Shown piece by piece: positions 10,915 to 23,354 of a stretch of 64,000 bases of DNA (its first letter is position 1; each line of letters starts with the position of its first letter). The notes under the pieces are model-generated. The model saw only the letters and a list, made by a program, of their open reading frames with translations, made no database searches and had not been told where the DNA came from. The DNA comes from Mimachlamys varia (lineage: Eukaryota > Mollusca > Bivalvia > Pectinida > Pectinidae). The stretch is taken from positions 54,046,401 to 54,110,400 of the forward strand of contig OX392527.1 in assembly GCA_947623455.1 (NCBI GenBank). The letters run 5' to 3'. Both the position numbers and the translations under genes were made by a program.

Positions 10915-13900
10915 TGTGTTTATCTGTATAGTGAGTGTGTTTATCTGTATAGTGAGTTTGGTTACTGACATCATCAGATTGTGTTTATCTGTATAGTGAG
11001 TGTGTTTATCTGTATATTGAGTTTGGTTACTGACATCATCAGATTGTGTTTATCTGTATAGTGAGTTTGGTTACTGACATCATCAGATTGTGTTTATCTG
11101 TATAGTGAGTTTGGTTACTGACATCATCAGATTGTGTTTATCTGTATAGTGAGTTTGGTTACTGACATCATCAGATTGTGTTTATCTGTATAGTGAGTTT
11201 GGTTACTGACATCATCAGATTGTGTTTATCTGTATAGTGAGTTTGGTTACTGACATCATCAGATTGTGTTTATCTGTATAGTGAGTGTGTTTATCTGTAT
11301 AGTGAGTTTGGTTACTGACATCATCAGATTGTTTTTATCTGTATAATGAGTTTGGTTACTGACATCATCAGATTGTGTTTATCTGTATAGTGAGTTTGGT
11401 TACTGACATCATCAGATTGTGTTTATTTGTATAGTGAGTTTGGTTACTGACATCATCAGATTGTGTTTATCTGTATAGTGAGTTTGGTTACTGACATCAT
11501 CAGAGTGTGTTTATCTGTATAGTGAGTTTGGTTACTGACATCATCAGATTGTGTTTATCTGTATAGTGAGTTTGGTTACTGACATCATCAGATTGTGTTT
11601 ATCTGTATAGTGAGTGTGTTTATCTGTATAGTGAGTTTGGTTACTGACATCATCAGATTGTGTTTATTTGTATAGTGAGTTTGGTTACTGACATCATCAG
11701 AGTGTGTTTATCTGTATAGTGAGTTTGGTTACTGACATCATTAGATTGTGTTTATCTGTATAATGAGTTTGGTTACTGACATCATCAGATTGTGTTTATC
11801 TGTATAGTGAGTTTGGTTACTGACATCATCAGAGTGTGTTTATCTGTATAGTGAGTTTGGTTACTGACATCATCAGATTGTGTTTATCTGTATAGTGAGT
11901 TTGGTTACTGACATCATCAGATTGTGTTTATCTGTATAGTGAGTTTGGTTACTGACATCATCAGATTGTGTTTATCTGTATAGTGAGTGTGTTTATCTGT
12001 ATAGTGAGTTTGGTTACTGACATCATCAGGGTGTGTTTATCTGTATAGTGAGTTTGGTTACTGACATCATCAGATTGTGTTTATCTGTATAGTGAGTGTG
12101 TTTATCTGTATAGTGAGTTTGGTTACTGACATCATCAGATTGTGTTTATCTGTATAGTTAGTTTGGTTACTGACATCAGATTGTGTTTATCTGTATAGTG
12201 AATGTGTTTATCTGTATAGTGAGTTGGTTACTGACATCATCAGATTGTGTTTATCTGTATAGTGAGTGTGTTTATCTGTATAGTGAGTTTGGTTACTGAC
12301 ATCATCAGGGTGTGTTTATCTGTATAGTGAGTTTGGTTACTGACATCATCAGATTGTGTTTATCTGTATAGTGAGTTTGGTTACTGACATCATCAGAGTG
12401 TGTTTATCTGTATAGTGAGTTTGGTTACTGACATCATCAGAGTGTGTTTATCTGTATAGTGAGTTTGGTTACTGACATCATCAGATTGTGTTTATCTGTA
12501 TAGTGAGTTTGGTTACTGACATCATCAGATTGTGTTTATCTGTATAGTGAGTTTGGTTACTGACATCATCAGATTGTGTTTATCTGTATAGTGAGTTTGG
12601 TTACTGACATCATCAGATTGTGTTTATCTGTATAGTGAGTGTGTTTATCTGTATAGTGAGTTTGGTTACTGACATCATCAGATTGTGTTTATCTGTATAG
12701 TGAGTTTGGTTACTGACATCATCAGATTGTGTTTATCTGTATAGTGAGTGTGTTTATCTGTATAATGAGTTTGGTTACTGACATCATCAGATTGTGTTTA
12801 TCTGTATAGTGAGTTTGGTTACTGACATCATCAGATTGTGTTTATCTGTATAGTGAGTGTGTTTATCTGTATAATGAGTTTGGTTACTGACATCATCAGA
12901 TTGTGTTTATCTGTATAGTGAGTGTGTTTATCTGTATAATGAGTTTGGTTACTGACATCATCAGATTGTGTTTATCTGTATAGGGAGTTTGGTTACTGAC
13001 ATCATCAGATTGTGTTTATCTGTATAGTGAGTTTGGTTACTGACATCATCAGATTGTGTTTATCTGTATAATGAGTTTGGTTACTGACATCATTAGATTG
13101 TGTTTATCTGTATAATGAGTTTGGTTACTGACATCATCAGATTGTGTTTATCTGTATAATGAGTTTGGTTACTGAAATCATCAGATTGTGTTTATCTGTA
13201 TAGTGAGTGTGTTTATCTGTATAGTGAGTTTGGTTACTGACATCATCAGATTGTGTTTATCTGTATAGTGAGTTTGGTTACTGACATCATCAGATTGTGT
13301 TTATCTGTATAGTGAGTGTGTTTATCTGTATAGTGAGTTTGGTTACTGACATCATCAGATTGTGTTTATCTGTATAGTGAGTTTGGTTACTGACATCATC
13401 AGATTGTGTTTATCTGTATAGTGAGTTTGGTTACTGACATCATCAGATTGTGTTTATCTGTATAGTGAGTGTGTTTATCTGTATAGTGAGTTTGGTTACT
13501 GACATCATCAGATTGTGTTTATCTGTATAGTGAGTGTGTTTATCTGGATAATGAGTTTGGTTACTGACATCATCAGATTGTGTTTATCTGTATAGTGAGT
13601 TTGGTTACTGACATCATCAGATTGTGTTTATCTGTATAGTGAGTTTGGTTACTGACATCATCAGATTGTGTTTATCTGTATAATGAGTTTGGTTACTGAC
13701 ATCATCAGATTGTGTTTATCTGTATAATGAGTTTGGTTACTGAAATCATCAGATTGTGTTTATCTGTATAGTGAGTGTGTTTATCTGTATAGTGAGTTTG
13801 GTTACTGACATCATCAGATTGTGTTTATCTGTATAATGAGTTTGGTTACTGACATCATCAGATTGTGTTTATCTGTATAATGAGTTTGGTTACTGACATC

Positions 13901-15707
13901 ATCAGATTGTGTTTATCTGTATAGTGAGTGTGTTTATCTGTATAGTGAGTTTGGTTACTGACATCATCAGATTGTGTTTATCTGTATAGTGAGTTTGGTT
14001 ACTGACATCATCAGATTGTGTTTATCTGTATAATGAGTTTGGTTACTGACATCATCAGATTGTGTTTATCTGTATAGTGAGTTTGGTTACTGACATCATC
14101 AGATTGTGTTTATCTGTATAGTGAGTGTGTTTATCTGTATAATGAGTTTGGTTACTGACATCATCAGATTGTGTTTATCTGTATAGTGAGTGTGTTTATC
14201 TGTATAATGAGTTTGGTTACTGACATCATCAGATTGTGTTTATCTGTATAGGGAGTTTGGTTACTGACATCATCAGATTGTGTTTATCTGTATAGTGAGT
14301 TTGGTTACTGACATCATCAGATTGTGTTTATCTGTATAGTGAGTGTGTTTATCTGGATAATGAGTTTGGTTACTGACATCATCCGATTGTGTTTATCTGT
14401 ATAGTGAGTTTGGTTACTGACATCATCAGATTGTGTTTATCTGTATAATGAGTTTGGTTACTGACATCATCAGATTGTGTTTATCTGTATAGTGAGTGTG
14501 TTTATCTGGATAATGAGTTTGGTTACTGACATCATCAGATTGTGTTTATCTGTATAGTGAGTTTGGTTACTGACATCATCAGATTGTGTTTATCTGTATA
14601 GTGAGTTTGGTTACTGACATCATCAGAGTGTGTTTATCTGTATAATGAGTTTGGTTACTGACATCATCAGATTGTGTTTATCTGTATAGTGAGTTTGGTT
14701 ACTGACATCATCAGATTGTGTTTATCTGTATAGTGAGTGTGTTTATCTGTATAGTGAGTTTGGTTACTGACATCATCAGATTGTGTTTATCTGTATAGTG
14801 AGTGTGTTTATCTGTATAGTGAGTTTGGTTACTGACATCATCAGATTGTGTTTATCTGTATAGTGAGTGTGTTTATCTGGATAATGAGTTTGGTTACTGA
14901 CATCATCAGATTGTGTTTATCTGTATAGTGAGTTTGGTTACTGACATCATCAGATTGTGTTTATCTGTATAGTGAGTTTGGTTACTGACATCATCAGAGT
15001 GTGTTTATCTGTATAATGAGTTTGGTTACTGACATCATCAGATTGTGTTTATCTGTATAGTGAGTTTGGTTACTGACATCATCAGATTGTGTTTATCTGT
15101 ATAGTGAGTGTGTTTATCTGTATAGTGAGTTTGGTTACTGACATCATCAGATTGTGTTTATCTGTATAGTGAGTGTGTTTATCTGTATAGTGAGTTTGGT
15201 TACTGACATCATCTGATTGTGTTTATCTGTATAGTGAGTTTGGTTACTGACATCATCAGATTGTGTTTATCTGTATAGTGAGTTTGGTTACTGACATCAT
15301 CAGATTGTGTTTATCTGTATAATGAGTTTGGTTACTGACATCATCAGATTGTGTTTATCTGTATAATGAGTTTGGTTACTGAAATCATCAGATTGTGTTT
15401 ATCTGTATAGTGAGTGTGTTTATCTGTATAGTGAGTTTGGTTACTGACATCATCAGATTGTGTTTATCTGTATAGTGAGTTTGGTTACTGACATCATCAG
15501 ATTGTGTTTATCTGTATAATGAGTTTGGTTACTGACATCATCAGATTGTGTTTATCTGTATAGTGAGTTTGGTTACTGACATCATCAGATTGTGTTTATC
15601 TGTATAGTGAGTGTGTTTATCTGTATAATGAGTTTGGTTACTGACATCAACAGATTGTGTTTATCTGTATAGGGAGTTTGGTTACTGGCATCATCAGATT
15701 GTGTTTA
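10915..15707. repeat. 44/65-bp compound minisatellite array, 4.8 kb
   Basis: The basic unit is 44 bp: gtgtttatctgtatagtgag, tttggttactgacatcatca, gatt. In many places the first 21 bp (gtgtttatctgtatagtgag plus t) are repeated once, giving a 65-bp unit, so the array mixes 44- and 65-bp units, roughly 90-100 in all. Rare variants (ctggataatgag, agggagttt, gaaatcatc) recur in the same order. For example, ctggataatgag followed by catcagagtg repeats with an offset of 371 bp (14501 and 14872), showing recent block duplications. Confidence 0.98.
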
Positions 15708-16839
15708 ATATCAGATATACAGAAAGCTATACAAGCGATAGACAATAAAATGTATGAATAGTGCTTAATATTGCAAAGACATGTTAGTGTTTCACACCAT
15801 GGCAAAGTTTTTGTCAGTAAAATAAGGTTTTCCTGTTCAGCATTGATAAAAGTTCATGCTGAGATATCATGTGATTCTGCTGGTAGTTATAGTGCACCCA
15901 CTTAGGTAGGGATTTATCGACTGTAAACATTACAGTGAGTTAGATTCAGAGTTAAACGATATGAGCTCTGCAGGAATTGAATGTCTGGCATGCTGAAATC
16001 AAAGCCTACATCAGGTACACGTTTCTTTGAAGATTCGTAAAATGCACATATACCAACTTGGATCGAAAAAATTGTGCAAGTTTTTGTCTTACAATAAAAT
16101 TCCTCTAACACAATCATATGTGAACTTGATACAGTACTTACAGTTCCAGCGAGGATATATTTTACCAGCAGTTGTTTTTCAAGCTTCTATGTAACATAGA
16201 CTATCAGAATTGGTCATCTCTTTTGTATACATTTGTTGCTTTATCTTCCTGGATTTATCAGAAACACTTAAAGAGACTTTCCATTGATGCGATCAGTTTG
16301 TTTTTAGTGCGTTATAAATTTAAGTATTTTGGAAAATGTAAGAAACAGCAGTGTGTGAACGCTATCATTTTTGGAAAGGGTTATCTCATCTTTAATGTAA
16401 TGGAATCCAGGGAGCGAGAAACGATGTGTTTGTTTGGTCTCAGTTTGGGTGGGTAATTAAAGATAAAATCATGAAGTGTCGTGTCTGGGCTAGGAGGCTG
16501 GAAGTCTCCCGATGATCATACTGCGCTCAAGCTTGAATTTATACATGATGTATTTATTATCAAGAAAGAAGACGGCAAATTATTTTTGAAGTGTTTAACT
16601 TTGCTTTTGATGCAATGATTGTTCCCTAGATAGATCTGTATACAGGAAGTTTAAGCAAAAAATTATCCTCCTTTTTAACTAACACCATGTTGCTGTTTTC
16701 ATTTACATATTGTTCATTGGGTAGCCCGAGTTGGTATAAACAACGAAAATCTCACAAACAGCGAAACTTGTATCTCCCATACAAACTCACACCTACACCA
16801 TAATGCAGGCACAAGAACCAGCGAAAAATTAGTAGAAAT
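15708..16839. other. Unique DNA, no supported gene
   Basis: Open frames of 67 codons (minus, about 15914-16117) and 94 codons (plus, about 16172-16456) are present but lack recognisable domains. The plus one has no ATG in good context. Nothing else was seen. Confidence 0.45.
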
Positions 16840-17760
16840 TATTTTTTAGGTCATCTGACCTATTATAGCAATTGTGTACCTTCTGTTGTCATGCGCTATA
16901 TCCGCCATGCACAAACTTTCCCTTTAAGCAACTTATTCTCAATAACCAAAAGGCCCAGGGTACTAATATTACACATGTAGCATGCTGGGATGAAGGACTA
17001 GCAAGTTTGTTAAAATGAATGACTTTGACCTACTTTCGAGTTCACATTGGGGTCAAATATGTTAAAATATTTCAGGAACTTCTTCTCAATAACCCAAAAG
17101 CCCAGAGTACTGATATTTGGCCTGTATCATGCTGAGATGAAGGGCTACCATTAGTTTGTTTAAGTGAGTGACCTTGATCCACTTTCAAGGTCTCAGGGGT
17201 CAAATATGTTAAAATATTTAAGTAACTTATTCTCAATGACCTTCTTCTCCGTGGGGCCCCAAAGGGAAAATTATCTTAAATTTCAAACATTTTGTTCTCC
17301 AGCCTATTTCTCTACATGGATAGAAAGATCATCAAGGATTTTGTTTAATTTGTAAATTTCAGTACCCCCGGGCTATCTGTTCCCCCCTTGGGGAGGGGGT
17401 AAAGTTTACTATAGTTTATATAGAGAAATAACACTTTTGGGTATATTTTGTCCATTTTAAGTAGGAAATTATTCCTACTTTGACACAATCATCCTTGGAG
17501 AAAGATAGAATCAAACTGTAAAATTTGGATTCCTGCCCCTACCCTAGGAGAAAGATGGATTCAAACTGTAAAATTTGGATTCCTGCCCCTACCCCAGGTG
17601 CCAGCTGGCCATGGGGCCCAAAATTGAAAATTATCCTAAATTTCAAAAATGTTCTTCTCCAGACTCGGTGGTACATACAGCCTTAATATTTCTCTACATG
17701 GATAGAAAGATCATCAAGGGCTTTGTCTAATTTGTAAGTTTCGTTTCGATATATTCAGTC
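16840..17760 (+). mobile_element. Non-autonomous element with tandem core of about 150 bp
   Basis: It begins near a perfect small hairpin, AGGTCATCTGACCT (16848-16861), followed by diverged units of about 144-157 bp. These contain tgaccttgatccactttcaa, ggtcaaatatgttaaaatat, cttattctcaata, aaaagcccagagtactgata and catgctgagatgaagggcta. Farther right, two copies of a different block (ggggcccc, aaattatc, tctctacatggatagaaaga) lie about 400 bp apart. A 58-bp tandem pair with gtaaaatttggattcctgcc lies at about 17498-17600. The organisation matches mollusc Helentron/pearl-like elements. Boundaries are approximate and no transposase frame is present. Confidence 0.6.
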
Positions 17761-17841
17761 ATTATTTGATATAGCAAGTATTTGGTTAATAAAACCATGA
17801 CAAAATTTTCAAAATTTTTGACTTTTTTCATGGTTTGTTAT

Positions 17842-18180
17842 AAAATTTCTATAAGTACAAATTGAACACTGAAATAGAATTGCAAAAGAAATGTGCGGAC
17901 ATTTTCTATAAAGAGGGACAAAAAAAACACAGCTGTGGAAACTATTTGCAAACATCTCCAAGAATGCATTTCGTCCGACAATTTCCATAAGTGTGGACAA
18001 TATCCGAAGAAAATGCCACACCTATGGACAAAATCCACAGACATTGTAAGAAGTGTGGACAAAAAATCCATGGATTTTTTTGGACATATAAAAGATGTCC
18101 ATAGAAATTTGTGGAAATCCATGGATTCTGATTAATTTCTCTTGCATTCCATGGAAAACTGATACCTGGCCAAAACATTT
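17842..18180. repeat. Block of short palindromes built on TCCATGGA
   Basis: About 340 bp are rich in gtggac/gtggaa and tccat words. It includes a perfect 20-bp palindrome at 18061-18080 (AAAAAATCC with its complement) and two further CCATGG palindromes at about 18115-18125 and 18148-18160. Four short open frames overlap here on both strands, which argues against coding and for low-complexity composition. Palindromes of the same class (AATCC...GGATT) fill the TIR element at 49159-52990, so this may be a related remnant. Confidence 0.55.
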
Positions 18181-19972
18181 CCCGACAATCTACAGCCGGT
18201 CAATGAGATGTGTAAACACAATTTGGCTCCTAGAAGGAATGGCAGATACATTTTGGTGACAAGGGATTCTAGTTTAAGCTTCTTGAGATATAATTACAGG
18301 GTGCTGTACTTAAAGTGTGTACATAATGTTAAAAAAAATCGCTGTTCGTTTATAATATACAGATCTTTGGAAATACATGTTTTTCAATTACAGCCAACTT
18401 TATCATTGAATAAATTGTATCCACAGATTGTACGTGGCGCCAATACTTTGCAAGGAAACACAGAAATTCAAGATAATTAAGTTCACGAAATGTTCAAACT
18501 GGCAAATGATTAACCAATTTGATGCCTACAGCAAAATGTATTTGGATTTAGAATGTAGTGAACAGCCTACTACAAGTCAACCTAAGCCTCTTATTCTACA
18601 GCTGACTAAATCCAAGTGAGGTTTTTACATCAACTGAACTCAAGCATAACCAAAAATCTGGGCTTGTTACAAAATAATTTCTTGCCGAATCTAGATAGCT
18701 TGTTGATGGAACAAGTTTGATCTGTATAATTGGTGGAGATTTTAGTCATCTGATTTCCAATTAGTCATGGGGATATGGTTGTATGTACTTGTTTGACCTA
18801 GCTGTGCCTGGCATCTGGTCTGGGATGATAATAGAAAGGGTTTCAATACTTATAGTCTTAGGGAGGGTAATACCACTTTTATTATAATAACATTGTACTC
18901 TGGATTTATTGAAGAATTGGGATATGCAAATTTACAATGTTTACATCTATTAAGTACCCCAGAGTGTGAAGTATTGTGCATGGAGGGTTGAAACTTCAGT
19001 TGTTATGTCGACTCTTAAAAATTTTAAAATCTGCCATATATATACACAGGAATTTCAACCGTCCTATCGTGTATCGTGTGACCAAGTTAATTTTTAGTGC
19101 CAAACAAGTTTAGTACATACTTTATTTTGTCGGGAATAATTGGGGAGGCCATGTTAAGAGGGATGATCATATTTACATAAATACGGTAATTAAACTGGAG
19201 AGGTTTTAGTCAACTGGATGTGCATGCTGATAAAAACACATGTGTTTTGGTGCAGTAATTATGAAGACAGATGCACTTCTGGTGCAGGCGGCTGTCACCA
19301 TATCGTTAATGTTATAATGATCAGTGAACACCATTGGCCAAGACCGGTTTTAAATCGTAGTTACCAACCCTACAATGAAACTCTTTCAAGTTGTCTTTTG
19401 TGATTGGTCATTCAGCTGTGATTTAACCCCTCATGTTCCAGATTGAATGTTTTCCCTGTAGATGAACATGCTGTAGTAGAATACACACTCCCCAAAAGGT
19501 TCCAATTAATATAATAACATGCATGAATTTTTTTTTGTTATTTGATGAATAGTATTGCCTTCACCAAATTCACCTGTACTTAAAAGGTTTTTTATAATGA
19601 TAACATATTACTGGGGTATTTTTATCTGTTTTCTCTGCTTCAATACAAATGACAAGTACTTTAATTGAACATATTTCATCCACAGTTTATTGCACTGCAG
19701 TATAATTAGGATTGGTTACCAGATTAAGCCATTTTAATTTCCTGTCCAAGATCAGCTTCTATTTCTGTCTGAAAAGTAAATTTTACCGAACTGTTATTAT
19801 CATTTTAATTAAAGACCATGTTAATAAAAGACTTTCAAGTTTGGTGTGATTTCACGTTAGTATGATGCTCTGATGAGTCAAACAACTGAAATCGAGTAAC
19901 ACTATGTAAATGATACTGATTGACAAACTTACTAGTACATCATGGCACTATACTTAACCTATCTAGATATAG
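18181..19972. other. Unique DNA, no supported gene
   Basis: Open frames of 61-90 codons occur at 18208-18480, 18428-18619 and 19218-19403 on plus. None has a recognisable domain. No RNA gene or repeat was seen. Confidence 0.45.
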
Positions 19973-20153
19973 TGGTAAATGCGGATTGTACCTCATTTTG
20001 ACCGCGTATACAGTAGTTAATGCCTGCAGTTGGCAACGAACATATTCTATGGTGCGCGTTACACTCCATATTTAATATGTTTGTTGCCAACTGTTGGCAT
20101 ACTACTGTATACGTAGTCAAAATGAGGTACAGTACAATCCTTATATTTACGTC
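19973..20153. mobile_element. Foldback / MITE-like inverted repeat
   Basis: Two arms of about 70-80 bp face each other across a loop of roughly 25 bp. The left arm runs gtaaat, gcggattgtacctcatttt, gtatacagtag, cagttggcaacgaacatatt. The right arm (about 20073-20153) is its reverse complement with a few mismatches and a five-base indel. It encodes nothing. This is the layout of a foldback miniature element. A convincing target duplication was not found. Confidence 0.8.
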
Positions 20154-20169
20154 ATTATTATAATAGTGT

Positions 20170-20983
20170 TATACACAATGATGTAACGGCTACTCCTAAA
20201 CTACTGAGGGGATTTCAACAAAACTTAGTGGCAATAATCCTGATACATTGCAGATGTGCATAATCTATATCACGTTAAAAAAGTTTGGTTGCCAATGGTA
20301 ACCAGGTCACTATAATTTGTTTTTTGGGAGAAAATTTTGTCAGACAACTACTTATAAACCTGTGAAACGATTCAAATGAAACTACACAGGAATGTTAGGG
20401 GCCATGTGTTAATGTGCATGTAAAGTATTTTTCTGCAGACATTTTGGTTGCCAATGATGGTAACCAGGTCAAAATACCCAAATTCTTGTGGAACACTAAT
20501 TTGTCAGCGCAACTGAATCTAAACATATGAACCGATTTCAATGGAACTACACAGGAAATTAAGGGACTATGTGTAGATCTGATGCAGGTTTCTCTTTTTC
20601 TAACAGAAATTTAGGTTGCCATGGCAACAAGGCCATATACACAGGTTTTTGTTGGAAAATTTTGACTAGACAACTCCTCCTAACCAAATTTAATGAAGTT
20701 TCACATGAATGTTATGGACCGTGTGTATAGATATGCATGCAGATTACTTTTTGCAGACTTTTGGTTGCCATGGTGACCAGGTCACTATAAACAGGTTTTT
20801 GTTGGAAAAATGTTTCTAAACCTTTTAACCAATTTCAATAAAACTTACAAAGGAATGTTAGGGACAATGTGAAGATATATCTGCAGATAAAAATTTTTGT
20901 CATCAACATTGCCTTATAAAAGTTTTTGTTGCAAAGATGGGGGGCAGGGGTTATAAGTTAGCCATATTGGCTTACAGTTCTAG
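20170..20983 (+). mobile_element. Helitron-like non-autonomous element with core units of about 160 bp
   Basis: At least four diverged units of about 150-164 bp are marked by ggttgcca near 20287, 20449, 20613 and 20763, and by aactacacaggaatgttagg-type blocks. The right end has a hairpin AGCCA-TAT-TGGCT (20960-20972), eight bases, then CTAG followed by T (20980-20984). A hairpin just upstream of CTRR-T is the Helitron 3' signature. The left end is not defined. No Rep/helicase frame is present. Confidence 0.6.
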
Positions 20984-20984
20984 T

Positions 20985-21037
20985 TTTTGTGTCGCCTGAA
21001 AAGGCGACATATAGGGATCACCATGTCGGTGTTGGCA

Positions 21038-21070
<33 letters not shown>

Positions 21071-21309
21071 TCTGCACCAACAGTTTCTGTGCGATAACTA
21101 GAGTTTCCTTGGGCCAATCAAACTCTAACTTCATACAGTGCTTCCTTACCAAAAGTGCTCGCTTGGGATTGCTTTTTAGGGTCAAAGGTCAAGGTCACTG
21201 TTTCTATTCCACTTGGAACTGATACAATGCATATCCATAGATAGCTCCTAAAAACTTATCTCCCAACTTGCTGTGCAGGCGACACATCCACTTCCGTGGA
21301 ATTCTTGTT
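20985..21309 (+). mobile_element. Short element with CGG run and hairpin-CTTGTT end
   Basis: It starts with a perfect 18-bp palindrome-like hairpin, GTCGCCTGAAAAGGCGAC (20991-21008), directly after the neighbouring Helitron-like end. It contains a (GGC)n run at about 21036-21071 and a unique body with tcaaaggtcaaggtcactgt. It ends in a hairpin TCCACTTCCGTGGA (21287-21300) followed by ATTCTTGTT. A second copy of the internal word gcgacac precedes the end. The plus-strand open frame across the GGC run gives a poly-Gly stretch and is not a gene. Confidence 0.6.
21036..21071. repeat. (GGC)n trinucleotide microsatellite
   Basis: Eleven or so uninterrupted GGC triplets lie inside the short element. 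The GC content contrasts sharply with the AT-rich surroundings. Confidence 0.9.
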
Positions 21310-21599
21310 AAAGCTATAACACATCTGAAATCAAAATGGTAGAGGGTAGGGTTTGTGCACTTATTATTACTGGTCAACAATAAAGAACCATCAAACTAGT
21401 TACGTGAAGTATGTTGTGATTTTAAACACCCCCCCACCCCCTTCTATGTAATGTACAAGTTATTACATTTTTCAAAATATTTCTTATATACCATATTAAC
21501 CATTTCTTTGAACGAAATTGAATACCTCGATATCTGTTTTACATGATGCTGTAAATGTCAATGATTTTGTGCGTAGGATTTGTATGTCCTCACTATGAA
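21310..21599. other. Unique spacer with C-rich tract
   Basis: Sequence between two element remnants with a cccccccacccccc tract near 21430. No gene is supported. Confidence 0.45.
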
Positions 21600-21845
21600 A
21601 TTGGGTGGGGGGCATATAGCGTTACCCATGCATGTCCGTCCTGTCGCATCGCGTCCTGTCCTGTCCCGTCCCGTCCCGTCTCATCCCGTCCCATCCCGTC
21701 CCGTCTCATGGTAATGTAACCAGAGCTTATTTAAATAACCACTGATCCGATTGTCATCAAACTTCACATACGTAATTAAGCATGAAGAATTGATTTCATA
21801 TGGGGAGCGGGGGCATTTATTTCTCACATACATTTCTAGTTCACT
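21600..21845 (+). mobile_element. Partial element with CCGTC-type microsatellite
   Basis: A gggggg, catatagcgttacccatgca start is followed by a run of diverged five-base units (CCGTC/CTGTC, about 21637-21708) and then a body (gagcttatttaaataaccac, ccgattgtcatcaaacttca). A G-rich start, then a short-unit microsatellite, then a body matches the 5' half of mollusc pearl-like elements. No 3' hairpin end was found, so it looks truncated. Confidence 0.5.
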
Positions 21846-22668
21846 TAAGCAGCCTCAAAACTGCTTGGAATGTGGTAATTTTCACACTGTCAGTTGTGTT
21901 ATTTTGCAATTTGTGCATATAATACTATTTAAACAATATAGAGTTTGAGTAGTGGTAAATATTTTGGCATGTAGATATTTATATTCGCTGATGTTTTAAT
22001 GCAAGCAAAATAAGTAAAAATTCCCATGCTGGGAACAATTCCATTTTTCCAATAACCATATATGTTACAAAAAAAGAAAATAGAATTACTAATTATTTTG
22101 AAATAATTATATTGATCATGTACCTAGCTCTCTTCACACAAATATATCAAAATATTGGTAGTCACTATCAACAGATTATAATTATAAACAGGGGGAAATG
22201 CACAAAATGCATCATCAAATTTGATTTTTTTTTTTGTCAATCAATAAAACACTTTAAGCAGATCAAACAGAGTGTGTTTGTATGCAGACTCTGAGCTAGC
22301 AGTAGACCAGCACAGTGATAATCATGTCACTAATGTTGTAACGATAGCGGCACCGCGTTCATTGTGCCATACATTTTTATCAGCATGGAGGGGTCATCTG
22401 ATTGCAGACGATATGGATGTGTGGTTTGATGTTTGCAGCAGCTATGGTTGATGCCCCATCACTTTCTTTGATGCTGACAGTTCTACATTATAAAACACCA
22501 CATTTCCTTCAAGTGATGTGCGAAAGGTAATGGGGGATTGTATGACTCTTCCCCAAATAATTATTTTTTGGGTCAGCATTTTCATGATTTTGGTAGTATT
22601 TATTAAGGGATAGGAATATTTTTTCTTTCGTATTTAAAGATTGGAAGGAGGTATTACTTATAGTTTTA
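21846..22668. other. Unique AT-rich DNA
   Basis: No gene or repeat is supported. A 60-codon frame at 22112-22294 has no features. Confidence 0.45.
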
Positions 22669-23008
22669 ATGTAAGAAAGGGAAAACAATGGGTAAATCCT
22701 GGCAAATGTACGAAAGGGAAAACAATGGGTAAATTCTGGCAAATGTACGAAAGGGAAAACAATGGATAAATCTTGGCAAATGTAAGAAAGGGAAAACAAT
22801 GGGTAAATCCTGGCAAATGTACGAAAGGGAAAACAATGGGTAAATTCTGGCAAATGTACGAAAGGGAAAACAATGGGTAAATCCTGGCAAATGTACGAAA
22901 GGGAAAACAATGGGTAAATCCTGGCAAATGTACGAAAGGGAAAACAATGAGTAAATCCTGGCAAACGTACGAAAGGGAAAACAATGGGTAAATCCTGTCA
23001 AACATACG
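22669..23008. repeat. 37-bp minisatellite array, 9 copies
   Basis: Units of 37 bp: gaaagggaaaacaatgggta followed by aatcctggcaaatgtac. Variants are ttctgg, ttgtgg-like changes and atgag. The minus strand of the unit has no stop in any frame. All three minus frames are therefore open through the array and each cycles through the same phrases (FTHCFPF, YPLFSLSY, LPIVFPF). I treat these frames as by-products. Confidence 0.97.
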
Positions 23009-23354
23009 TGTCTTTGTTTACTTAATAAACACCTCTGTTTTCATTTCTTTGCCGTGACGGGGCAGGACAGAATTTTCCGAGAGATCATGTGACTGATTCG
23101 GCCAAACAGCAGACGAAAAACTTGAAATTTCAAACCCGCATATAATGTGTCCAAATTTATCAAAGTTGACGGTATTGCCACGCAAATCTCTGTATTTTTG
23201 GTTGATTAAGCAATTACTGCACTAATATCCTGTTTCCTTGCTATGAAATATATGGCAATAGTCCCTTTAAGTACATTCACTTTAGATTTGTTTTTAAAGT
23301 ACATTTCTGACAAAATATATATACAATATATACTTGTATACTGCAAAAGTAAAC
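23009..23354. other. Unique spacer
   Basis: A short stretch with a slightly GC-richer segment (gtgacggggcaggacagaat) and an agtccctttaag block common in mollusc dispersed repeats. No gene is supported. Confidence 0.4.

Noticed and set aside
17809..18178. Four overlapping frames of 70-94 codons as genes
   Set aside because: They overlap on both strands in a palindrome-rich block, where composition lowers stop frequency. None has a domain.
21036..21071. GGC run as a poly-Gly coding repeat or CpG-island promoter
   Set aside because: It sits inside a short element with defined hairpin ends and the frame around it is not conserved-looking.
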